Shown here piece by piece: positions 1 through 6,537 of a stretch of 9,444 nucleotides of DNA. Within the stretch, counting starts at the first letter, position 1, and each line of letters opens with the position of its first letter. Source of the DNA: Verrucomicrobiota bacterium (lineage in GTDB: Bacteria > Verrucomicrobiota > Verrucomicrobiia > Verrucomicrobiales > Verrucomicrobiaceae); assembly GCA_023428335.1 (NCBI GenBank), contig JAEYYS010000068.1, positions 1 to 9,444 of the forward strand, given 5' to 3'. Under the pieces are notes generated by a model that was not told where the DNA came from, searched no databases, and worked only from the letters and a program-made list of their open reading frames with translations. The position numbers were made by a program, and so were the translations under genes.

Positions 1-70
1 CCCCCGCCCCCGGGGGCGCGCGCGCCGCCCCCTTTGTCTCCTTTGAGAGATGCGCCTTCGCGCGCGCCCT

Positions 71-74
71 GGAG
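71..74 (+). promoter_or_regulatory. Ribosome binding site deciding the protease start
   Basis: GGAG ends 7 nt before ATG 82. It is the only good Shine-Dalgarno-like site near the candidate starts and argues against the in-frame TTG at 34. Confidence 0.6.
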
Positions 75-81
75 TTATACC

Positions 82-1992
82 ATGAACGTTTTCGAGCTTT
101 CCGGCGACGATGACAACGACGATGCCACCACCACCCCGAACGTTATCACCGGCCGCAGCGCCCTGCTGACCGGCGCGCTGCAACAGCCCGGACTGAGTGA
201 CCTGCCCGCCACAGCGGCGGGTCCGGCGCAGTTCGCTCTCCTTATCGTGCCCACCATCCAGTGGGCCCAGGCCCTCGCGCGCCACCTGCAGACGGAGCGG
301 CCGGAGGTCCACACGCGGTCCGTAACGGAGCTGAAAAAAGACGGCAATCGCGGCCTCGTCGGCGAACTCGCGGCGTTTCTTTCCGGGGGTAGCCAGCTGA
401 TCGTGGTTTGCGCCGACCCCGATACGCTCCTCCCCGCCGAACTGCTGGCCGCCGTCGATCTCACTCTTACCCTTGGTTCGCCGGATGCCGGTCTGGTCAG
501 GCGAGCGATCGAACAGCTGACGGGGCAGCCGGCGCCTGAACTGGAGCACGCGGACATCGTTGGGCTCGATTTCAACGAGCTTGCCACGGCGCTGCGGCCC
601 CGCAGCTCGGCCGAAGACTGCATTGCCCGGCTGCGGCGCGCCAGCCAGGGCGCCCGCACCCCCAAGGGGACGGAGAAGGGCCCTCGCCTCGCCGACCTGC
701 CGCTGAGCCCGGAGATCAGCACATGGTCGACCAGCCTTCTTGCCGATCTGCGCCGGGTCGAGGACGGCACCATGAGGCCGTCGGATCTGGCCTACCCACT
801 GCTTGAAGGTCCGCCCGGAACAGGCAAGACCCTGATTGCGGGTGCGCTGGCGCGCTCGGCCGGGTGGCGGCTGGTGACGACTTCCGTCGGCGGTTGGTTC
901 TCCGCCAGCGATGGGTATCTTGGTGGGGTCAGCAAGGCGGTGACGGCTTTCTTTGATGAACTGCTGCGCGAGCCATATGCCGTTGGTTTTGTTGATGAAA
1001 TCGACGCCGTCCCGAATCGTGCGCACCTTTCGCCTAAGGATCGCGAATGGTGGACGCCGATCGTCACCCTTATCCTCGTGCAGATCGACCGAGTTCGCCG
1101 CTCCGGCAAGCCCGTTCTCCTCGTCGCGGCCACGAACTATGCAGACCGCCTTGACTCCGCCCTGTGCCGAAGCGGGCGCATCGAGCAACGCGTGACCGTC
1201 TTGCCGCCAGGGAGTGTCGAGGAGGTCACCCGCATCTTTGATCACTACGTGGGAGGCGCACTGGACCCGGCCGCCGTCGCAGCTGCGGCGCGATGCGCCC
1301 CGGGCTGGACGCCGGCAGACATCGAGGCGGCGGTGCGCGCTGCGCGTGGCCGCGCCGCGGCGGCCAATCGTGCGATGATCGATGCCGATCTCCTTGAAAG
1401 CGTCGCCCCGCCCGACGGCAGGACCGATGCCGAGGTGCGCGCTACCGCGCTGCATGAGGCTGGCCACGCGATTGTCTCTCTTGCTGTCGGGCTGCCGGTC
1501 GAGAGCGTGTCGATCATTGCGGACGGATCTTCAGGCGGCCACACAAAGGGATCCGCGGGCGGACGGGTGCCAACGCGAGCCGATGTCGAGGCAGTGGTGA
1601 CGGCAATGCTGGGTGGACGTGCTGCCGACACCCAACTCGGTGCCGGCGCCAATGCCGGGGCAGAGCAGGACCTGGCGATGGCGACCGGCCTTCTGGTGCG
1701 GGCCATGGGCGAGCTGGGGCTCTACGACCGGCTGACCCACAATGCCGCTCCGGCCCTGCTGAAGCGCCCCGACAAGCGGCTCGAGCCCACCCTGCAGCAG
1801 CTCCTGCGGCGCGCCATGCAGATCGTCCAGCACAATCGGTCCGCGGTACTGGCGCTCACCGAGCAATTGCTGCGGCACCGGGTGCTCGACGGAGCCGCCG
1901 TCGAACGGATCTTCCAGGCTCACCGTTCCGGCAACGAGCCCTTCGCCGGGTCGGACGCGAGCCTTCCCCACCCGGAAGGGCCCCCGTCATGA
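82..1992 (+). CDS. FtsH-like AAA+ ATPase / M41 zinc metallopeptidase, soluble form
   Basis: Predicted ATP-dependent protease of 636 residues. Seen: Walker A GPPGTGKT at residues 243-250 (K249), Walker B FVDEID ending at D308, a second-region-of-homology segment AATN...CRSGR at 349-366 carrying the likely arginine fingers, the zinc motif HEAGH at 458-462 (H458, E459, H462), and GAEQDLAMAT with D530 as candidate third zinc ligand. The Walker A to HEAGH distance (215 residues) matches FtsH. Unlike FtsH, no transmembrane segments are visible. The N-terminus starts with an acidic stretch, followed at about 53-165 by a region that reads like a degenerate AAA/RecA-like domain without a P-loop. Start: ATG at 82 is preferred because GGAG at 71-74 lies 7 nt upstream; a TTG at 34 is in frame but lacks such a site. 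The gene overlaps the downstream recombinase by ATGA, suggesting translational coupling. The substrate is unknown; control of the recombinase or of a mobile element is inference. Confidence 0.88.
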   Translation: MNVFELSGDDDNDDATTTPNVITGRSALLTGALQQPGLSDLPATAAGPAQFALLIVPTIQWAQALARHLQTERPEVHTRSVTELKKDGNRGLVGELAAFLSGGSQLIVVCADPDTLLPAELLAAVDLTLTLGSPDAGLVRRAIEQLTGQPAPELEHADIVGLDFNELATALRPRSSAEDCIARLRRASQGARTPKGTEKGPRLADLPLSPEISTWSTSLLADLRRVEDGTMRPSDLAYPLLEGPPGTGKTLIAGALARSAGWRLVTTSVGGWFSASDGYLGGVSKAVTAFFDELLREPYAVGFVDEIDAVPNRAHLSPKDREWWTPIVTLILVQIDRVRRSGKPVLLVAATNYADRLDSALCRSGRIEQRVTVLPPGSVEEVTRIFDHYVGGALDPAAVAAAARCAPGWTPADIEAAVRAARGRAAAANRAMIDADLLESVAPPDGRTDAEVRATALHEAGHAIVSLAVGLPVESVSIIADGSSGGHTKGSAGGRVPTRADVEAVVTAMLGGRAADTQLGAGANAGAEQDLAMATGLLVRAMGELGLYDRLTHNAAPALLKRPDKRLEPTLQQLLRRAMQIVQHNRSAVLALTEQLLRHRVLDGAAVERIFQAHRSGNEPFAGSDASLPHPEGPPS

Positions 1993-2414
1993 TCGAGTGG
2001 CAAAGTGCGGTGAAGCGGCTCGAGGGCACCTACTCCCCGCACACGCTACGATCCTACCGCGGGGATGTTGGGTGTTTCGTGGCGTGGTGTGGCGCCGAGG
2101 GCGAGACACCACTTCCGGCAACGCCGGTTCTGGTTGCACGGTATCTCGACGCCGAGGCGCCGCGGCTGAAGCCCAGCACCCTGAAGCGCCGGCTCTGCGG
2201 CATCAGGAAGATCCACCGTCTCCACGGTCATCCGGATCCGACGGACGACCTCGAGGTGGACCTGGCCATTCGCAGGGTGCGCCGGCTGAAACCCTCGCGG
2301 CCGGATCAGGCGTTCGGCGTCACCGCAGAGCTGCGCGAACCCGTTGGCGGACTATCTTGCGTGGCGCAAAACGGGTGGTCGACTACCTGCTGGCGTGGCT
2401 CGGCCCTCTGGTAG
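1989..2414 (+). CDS. Tyrosine recombinase, N-terminal fragment (catalytic domain lost)
   Basis: The first ~118 residues read as the SAM-like, core-binding N-terminal domain of a phage-type integrase: SPHTLRSYRGDVGCFVAWC near the start, then STLKRRLCGIRKIHRLHG, and a lead-in to the catalytic domain (RPDQAFGVTAELRE). After about position 2345 the reading frame runs into unrelated DNA and stops at residue 141. The catalytic domain with its R-H-R-Y residues is absent, whereas full-length members are about 300-400 residues. The start ATG overlaps the stop of the protease gene (ATGA) and has GGAAGGG at 1974-1980, 8 nt upstream, so expression was or is coupled. The fragment could still bind DNA but cannot recombine it. 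Family call is from sequence pattern; the truncation is seen directly. Confidence 0.75.
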   Translation: MIEWQSAVKRLEGTYSPHTLRSYRGDVGCFVAWCGAEGETPLPATPVLVARYLDAEAPRLKPSTLKRRLCGIRKIHRLHGHPDPTDDLEVDLAIRRVRRLKPSRPDQAFGVTAELREPVGGLSCVAQNGWSTTCWRGSALW

Positions 2415-3004
2415 TCTCGATCGTCGAGCATCGGGATGAGAGCCACCCACACGTGCATGTTCTGATCGTGCCCCAGCTTGCCGCCGATCGGCAGCTCGAC
2501 CTTTTCTGGCACCAAGGATACGCAGCACGAAAACAGGCGCAAAGCGCTGACCTCTCCCATGGCGAACAGGAGAAAGGAATACCGGCAAGGCCTGAGGGAC
2601 TGCCTCGATCAATACCACGCGACAGTGTCCGCCTTCAGTGATCATGCCCGCGTGGGTGCCCGGCGCACTCGCCTGCGTCGGCGCGAGGCGCTTGCGCAGA
2701 AGGCAGCGAGGATGCGCTACTGCATGCGCACCAGTAGGCGCGATCGGCGTCGCAGCCACGAGCGCCCTCGGGGACCCACCCCATTCACCGGCGCCGGATG
2801 CCACCGTCGCCCTGCAGGTCCTCGACGCCGGCTTCGCCGAGGCCCGGGCGATCCTGCGGCGACATAGGCCGGACTCGATGGCGCGGCCATCCGGTCCTGC
2901 GGATGCGGTCCCGGCCCAGGACACGGAGCAGGCTTCCGAGCATTCACAGTTGTCGGGCCTCCTGGCCCAGGAGCCCGCCGACCGGGATGCACTCGATCTG
3001 TTTG
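2372..3004 (+). pseudogene. Decayed MOBV/Pre-type plasmid mobilisation (relaxase) gene
   Basis: Pieces of one protein lie in three reading frames in order. The first (about 2372-2568) contains VVSIVEHRDESHPHVHVLIV; the HRDE...HPHVH cluster at 2429-2458 matches the histidine-rich metal-binding motif (HxDE..PHxH) of Mob/Pre relaxases that nick plasmid transfer origins. The second frame (about 2571-2709) continues with EYRQGLRDCLDQYHATVSAF, then HARVGARRTRLRRREAL. The third (about 2720-3004) contains ALGDPPHSPAPDATVAL and an Ala/Glu-rich helical tail. Two frameshifts and no start codon mean it is not functional as read. The 5' side joins the truncated recombinase at about 2345-2372, so one event may have damaged both. 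Exact ends are uncertain; the last ~100 codons carry no diagnostic motif. Confidence 0.65.
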
Positions 3005-3174
3005 GACAGCATCTGCTTCTCGCGGTGCATCCAGACGGACGCGGCGACCGTACGGCAGCGCTGGCGCGCGAGCGGCTTGCCCCCCGCAGGTTATCCGCGT
3101 CTCGCCGCAGCACTTCGGCATCGAAAATGGGCCGCCTACGAATGTGGCAAAGCCGCCGCACTTGCCGAGCTTAG
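3005..3174 (+). other. Unidentified coding-like remnant
   Basis: One frame reads DAATVRQRWRASGLPP, then PRLAAALRHRKWAAYECGKAAALAELRR, with the composition of a real helical protein and no stop. It has no start, no ribosome binding site and no family I recognise. It may be the shifted C-terminal tail of the mobilisation pseudogene or a separate fragment. Purely inference from reading-frame quality. Confidence 0.25.
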
Positions 3175-3227
3175 GCGCAGCAGCACACGGTGCAGCATGC
3201 CCGAAGTCATCAGGTATATCTGCGGTA

Positions 3228-3421
3228 TTATCCACCGGCTGTGGAAGCTGGCAGCCCGGCTAAGTTGGCGATTGTGCGTAGGATGTCTTCAACGGTGCAA
3301 CGCCCGAGCAAACCACGATGGATCAGCGTCCACAGCACCTTCTCGGCGAAACCTGACTGAACCGTCTAGTGGTGCACTCGGTCAGCGCCTTCAGAATCAA
3401 CTCCGCGAGGCTCAGCTTCAT
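3228..3421 (-). pseudogene. Small minus-strand ORF, probably frameshifted, divergent from the hipA fusion
   Basis: From ATG at 3421 the minus strand reads MKLSLAELILKALTEC and soon meets a stop. A shifted frame from about 3360 continues GFAEKVLWTLIHRGLLGRC, then TVEDILRTIANLAG, ending at TAA 3230-3228. Together they look like one small, helical, soluble protein of about 60 residues broken by an indel. I do not recognise the family. It faces away from the HipA-fusion gene, so the paired inverted repeats at 3444-3531 lie in the shared upstream region and could have controlled both. No convincing ribosome binding site was seen. It may also be the C-terminal end of a lost larger gene. Confidence 0.3.
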
Positions 3422-3443
3422 GCCAGGATCCGATATCCCTCTT

Positions 3444-3478
3444 CTAACTTTCCCGTATGTCAAACACGCGAAAGTTGA
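3444..3478. repeat. Operator-like inverted repeat, distal copy (O1)
   Basis: A 35-bp inverted repeat with arms AACTTTCCCGT and ACGCGAAAGTT; 11 of 15 arm positions pair. It matches the proximal copy at 28 of 35 positions. Its right arm overlaps the TTGACA box at 3475-3480. Confidence 0.7.
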
Positions 3479-3503
3479 CATTCAATACGAAAAAACCTAA
3501 CTT
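3475..3503 (+). promoter_or_regulatory. Candidate sigma-70 promoter of the hipA fusion
   Basis: TTGACA at 3475-3480 is a consensus -35 box. After a 17-bp spacer, TAACTT at 3498-3503 is a weak -10 box (3 of 6 match TATAAT). The -35 overlaps the right arm of O1 and the -10 overlaps the left arm of O2, an arrangement typical of autorepressed toxin-antitoxin promoters. Transcription would begin only about 25 bases before the GTG, leaving a very short leader. Confidence 0.5.
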
Positions 3504-3531
3504 TCTCGTATCTGATATACGCGAAAGTTAG
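3497..3531. repeat. Operator-like inverted repeat, proximal copy (O2)
   Basis: A 35-bp inverted repeat with 15-base arms CTAACTTTCTCGTAT (3497-3511) and ATACGCGAAAGTTAG (3517-3531), pairing at 14 of 15 positions around a 5-base centre. It ends 4 bases before the GTG start of the HipA fusion and covers the likely -10 box, so a bound repressor would block transcription start. Centre-to-centre distance from O1 is 53 bp, close to five helical turns, placing both sites on the same DNA face. Confidence 0.8.
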
Positions 3532-3535
3532 ACAC

Positions 3536-5374
3536 GTGTCTCTCTATCTCGTCGGCGAGAACATCGACAAGACCCGCAGCCACTATCAAGCCGAGACGGG
3601 GAGGCTCGTCCAGCTGATGCGGGGCATCTACGTCGACGCTAGCGATGATGTCGACGCGATGGTGATGAAGCATGCGGTCCGGATCGCGCACTACCTCTAT
3701 CCGCAGGCCTACCTGTCTGCCGCCACTGCCGTGCTGCTCGGACCGACACGCGACGGTCGTCTGTTCATCAGCGGGCGGCGGATTCAACGTACACGGCTGC
3801 GGGCCCTCGAGATCATCCAGAACGCAGCGCCCACACACCCCTCCGTCGCCTCCGCGGTCGTCGATGACGGGATGGGCGAGTTCACCGTCACGGTCTCCGC
3901 ATTGCGTCAACGCTTTCTCGAAGCATTCCGCATTCGCAGCGAGCACGCGCAGTCTCTTGACGAAGCCATGCGCGAGACGATCGTGCAGCGCCTCATCGAG
4001 GAATATGGCAGCGCCCTGAAAGCTGCCGACGCGGTGTGGACGCTCGCCCGCGAGAATGAGTGGTACCGCGAAGGCGAACAGGCCGAGCGTCTCCTGCTCC
4101 GCCGTCCTGCCGCCGCACCCGCGCGGAACGAAGCCGGTCTGGACCTGATCGTCGCCTGGCATCAGAAACCGATCGGCAATCTCACCCACGACGGCTTTGA
4201 GTGGCGCTGGAAACCTTCGAACCAAAAGGGCCCGCCGCTTATACGCCAGACTGTGCCCGGCCAGCTGCCGCCCTTCATCGTCTCCCTGCTGCCCGAGGGC
4301 TGGCTGAAATCTGTTCTTGGCGAGCGCGACGAGCGCGCCCAGCTGCGCGCGGGCCGGCGCTACATGTCGAACATCACGATCGCCGAGACGCAAAAGGAAC
4401 TGGCGTTCCTGCCCGCTGACATTCTCAATACGCGCCTGTCCGCTTATACGAGCGCGGGCGTATTCACCGGCCGCTATGAAGGACCCGGCCGCACCGCCAT
4501 CGAGGAAAACTTTGAAGCCAACCTCGCCGCGATTTTTGCGCGCAGTGATACTCCCCGCCTTTCGGGAATACAGATCAAGGCCCCGATGCTCCTTGCCGGC
4601 GACGGCGCGCTCGTACCCAGCGAGGGCCGTCCCTTCACGCATATCCTCAAGCCTGCGGGCACGAGCGGTTTTGACATGCTGCCCGTCATCGAGTGGCAGG
4701 CGTTGACACTCGGCGCGGCGGCAGGCTTTGAGGCGCCCGCCATGGCGCTCGTCGCGATGCCCGACGGCATGCCGCCCGCCTTGCTGATCGAGCGCTTCGA
4801 CATCCGCCGGGGTGACAATGATAACCGGTTCCTCGCGCTTGAGGATTTCGCATCGGTGCTAGGCGTTCCGACCGCCGCCAAATATGACGGCACGATCGAG
4901 CGCGTCGCCCGCGCGGTGCGGCTTCTTTCCACAGATCCCGATGGCGACCTGCTCCTCATCCTCAAGCGCGCGCTGTTCGCCTGGCTGATTGCCGACGGCG
5001 ACATGCACCTGAAGAACTTGGCCCTCCTGAAGATTGCGGAGCCCGGGAGCGACACGTTCGCCAGCGTTCGCGTCGCGCCGCTCTACGACGCCGTGACCAC
5101 CCGTGTCTTCCCGCGCCTTGCGCGCGACCGCATGGCCCTGAAGCTCAACGGCAAGGATGACCGCCTGCGCCGCGCCGACTTCAAGACGCTCGCCGCCACC
5201 GCCGGTCTCAGGGCTGCCGATGCGGACGCGGCGATTGATGAACTGGTAGCCGCACTCGCCCGCGCGTTAGGCTGCCTGGGCCCTGTGCCGCTGGTGGCGC
5301 CGGACTCGCCTGCCGCGGACGCTGCGGCAGCCATGCGTGCGCTCGTCAAAGAGCGCCTTGAATCCCTCACCTAG
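3536..5374 (+). CDS. AbiEi-like winged-helix domain fused to HipA-family serine/threonine kinase toxin
   Basis: 612 residues. Residues 1-190 resemble AbiEi-type antitoxin/regulator domains: an HTH-like opening, then LMRGIYVDA (27-35), PQAYLSAATAVLL, DGRLFISG and RTRLRALEIIQN. Residues ~205-300 match the HipA N-terminal subdomain (PEGWLKSVL). The kinase core has SGIQIK at 343-348 (the position of the HipA phosphorylated flexible loop), HILKPAG with ATP-binding K372, IERFD, EDFASVLGV, catalytic DMHLKN with D489, H491 and N494, and PLYD with Mg-ligand D518. All key residues are present, so kinase activity is plausible; HipA enzymes phosphorylate targets such as aminoacyl-tRNA synthetases. Ordinary HipA is ~440 residues and is paired with HipB, which is absent here; the fused domain may replace it. 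GTG 3536 is the first usable start after the in-frame stop at 3476-3478; only GAAAG (3523-3527, inside O2) serves as a weak ribosome binding site. The alternative start M28 would cut the HTH. Confidence 0.85.
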   Translation: MSLYLVGENIDKTRSHYQAETGRLVQLMRGIYVDASDDVDAMVMKHAVRIAHYLYPQAYLSAATAVLLGPTRDGRLFISGRRIQRTRLRALEIIQNAAPTHPSVASAVVDDGMGEFTVTVSALRQRFLEAFRIRSEHAQSLDEAMRETIVQRLIEEYGSALKAADAVWTLARENEWYREGEQAERLLLRRPAAAPARNEAGLDLIVAWHQKPIGNLTHDGFEWRWKPSNQKGPPLIRQTVPGQLPPFIVSLLPEGWLKSVLGERDERAQLRAGRRYMSNITIAETQKELAFLPADILNTRLSAYTSAGVFTGRYEGPGRTAIEENFEANLAAIFARSDTPRLSGIQIKAPMLLAGDGALVPSEGRPFTHILKPAGTSGFDMLPVIEWQALTLGAAAGFEAPAMALVAMPDGMPPALLIERFDIRRGDNDNRFLALEDFASVLGVPTAAKYDGTIERVARAVRLLSTDPDGDLLLILKRALFAWLIADGDMHLKNLALLKIAEPGSDTFASVRVAPLYDAVTTRVFPRLARDRMALKLNGKDDRLRRADFKTLAATAGLRAADADAAIDELVAALARALGCLGPVPLVAPDSPAADAAAAMRALVKERLESLT

Positions 5375-5381
5375 AAGGAGG
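5375..5381 (+). promoter_or_regulatory. Strong Shine-Dalgarno without a start codon
   Basis: AAGGAGG directly follows the HipA-fusion stop codon (TAG 5372-5374). Six bases further, at 5388, a TTA codon stands where the PIN-domain reading frame should start. Confidence 0.6.
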
Positions 5382-5387
5382 AACGCG

Positions 5388-5597
5388 TTACTCAGGCTCC
5401 TCATCGATACGAGCGTGTGGCTCGACTTTGCGAAGGACTATCGCAACTGGCCGCTCCTGACGCTGCTGGGGGACCTAGTGGAGCGTGACGATGTCGGCCT
5501 CGGCCCGAGACCTCGCCCCGCTCGATCTCGCGATCGACAGCACGCTGCTGCCGAACCACCTCTTCGGACATCACGCCCTTCCGGTTGGCGATGCTGA
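5388..5597 (+). pseudogene. PIN-domain (VapC-like) toxin, N-terminal fragment with lost start
   Basis: The frame opens with LRLLIDTSVWLDFAKDY, then RNWPLLTLLGDLVERDDVGL, the N-terminal strand and first acidic residue (LLIDTSVWLD) of PIN-domain endoribonucleases. Similarity ends near 5500; the rest of the domain, including the remaining catalytic acidic residues, is missing, and the frame then reads arginine/proline-rich sequence until the stop at 5597. Full PIN toxins are about 130-190 residues. A near-ideal ribosome binding site lies 6 nt before codon TTA 5388, one substitution from TTG, so the start was probably lost by point mutation. It was likely the second gene of an operon with the HipA fusion. 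A few PIN families follow HipA- or AbiEi-like regulators; whether these two worked together is inference. Confidence 0.55.
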
Positions 5598-6121
5598 CGG
5601 GGCCGGCTTCGAAGGTACAAACGCGACCAAAGAGGGACGTGCAGCTCGAACCGGGTTGAGGACTACGACCACCACCGCAGCGGTGATCGCGCTCGAGGCA
5701 CACGACAGGGCCTTTTTGGACCGCAGACGCTCGATGTAGGGCGCCGAGGAAGATCCAGAGGAGGCATGGCACAAAGGTCACCCAGGTCGTCAGCGCGCCG
5801 CCCAGCGGCCCGAAGACCGTGAGTCGAAGCCGAGCCGATTCCGATGGGCCATGAGGACCCGACGAAGCTTCGACCATGACCAGCGGACCGGCGTGCTCTC
5901 GGCAAGGGCCAATCCATCCGCCATCTCGGCCGGCCTCACCAAGCAGAAGCCCTGCACTATCTTGTTTGCCATAGGCCAGCATTGCGTAAGCGCCACCGAA
6001 CGTCACCGCCGCTATCCGGGAGAGGGAAGGTCCACAGCGAGGCCAACCTACTACCCCAGACGAGCGAGGGCACGATGATGATCGCTAGCGGCGCGGCCCA
6101 GAGTACGATCCAGGGCAGTGA
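5585..6121 (-). pseudogene. chrA: Chromate transporter ChrA, internal fragment with several frameshifts
   Basis: Read down the minus strand from about 6121, successive pieces match the second half of ChrA-family membrane transporters: PWIVLWAAPLAIIIVPSLVW (about 6115-6050), VTFGGAYAMLAY (about 6009-5970), then RPAEMADGLALAESTP, GPLVMV, MAHRNRLGFDS, ALTTWVTFVPCLLWIFLGA, APYIERLR, ALSCASSAITAAVV, and finally LFGRVCTFEAGPVSIA near 5590. The pieces switch between at least two frames repeatedly, so several indels have accumulated. Intact ChrA is about 400-450 residues with paired homologous halves and exports chromate across the inner membrane; only about 180 codons remain, with neither start nor proper end. 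Gene order and family assignment are firm from these motifs; exact borders are not. Confidence 0.75.
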
Positions 6122-6378
6122 TCGCCCGAATGGTCGCGCCGGCAGTCCACAACGACCATACCGCCACCTGGACCGGTGCTATTATCGCCAACCACGGCTG
6201 GGTCCTCAATGCTGGCGGCGCTTGGACCGGCGACGTGCTGTCGAACAACGCCCAGTTGTGGAACGACAGCTGGGCTGGAGAGCTGGCCCTGTTGCTCACC
6301 AATCCGGACTGTCCACGCGATCCTGAGGCTGCCTTGACAGTGGATAGAACTGTCGACTGGTGGGCCGACGGGCATTGA
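6118..6378 (+). pseudogene. Fragment of an 18-residue-repeat, beta-helix-like secreted protein
   Basis: The frame reads ATWTGAIIANHGWVLNAGG followed by AWTGDVLSNNAQLWNDS. Two units align with a period of 18 residues (tryptophan codons at 6169 and 6223): WTG-x-I/V-x-x-N-x(5)-N. Such glycine/asparagine/tryptophan repeats are typical of passenger regions of autotransporters and other right-handed beta-helix surface proteins. No signal peptide, no start with a ribosome binding site and no translocator domain are present, so this is a remnant. It abuts the 5' end of the chrA remnant on the opposite strand. The family name is not certain; the repeat itself is seen directly. Confidence 0.4.
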
Positions 6379-6537
6379 CCAGGCTACGAACTCCCAATGG
6401 CGTGGGCGCTATCTAAGGTGAGGGCGCGTGCGAGCCATGCCCCGTCGGCCCGCTTCGGTCAATCGCCACGTCGTTTGCTGCACGCACCCGGCAATAAAAG
6501 GTCGTCGCTGGCCTGCAGAGTTGGTTCGGGAGGCAAC
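6379..6537. other. Short non-coding stretch
   Basis: No convincing reading frame, repeat or RNA structure was recognised between the repeat-protein remnant and the next fragment. Confidence 0.4.

Noticed and set aside
5..18. Perfect 14-bp GC palindrome at the left edge
   Set aside because: Pure G/C symmetry in GC-rich sequence, with no T-run for a terminator and no context to the left.
34..84. TTG at 34 as start of the protease
   Set aside because: No ribosome binding site; the extra 16 residues look random, and ATG 82 has GGAG at a good distance.
3497..4642. Minus-strand open frame of 381 codons over the HipA fusion
   Set aside because: Antisense shadow; the plus strand has clear HipA motifs and the minus translation has no family resemblance.
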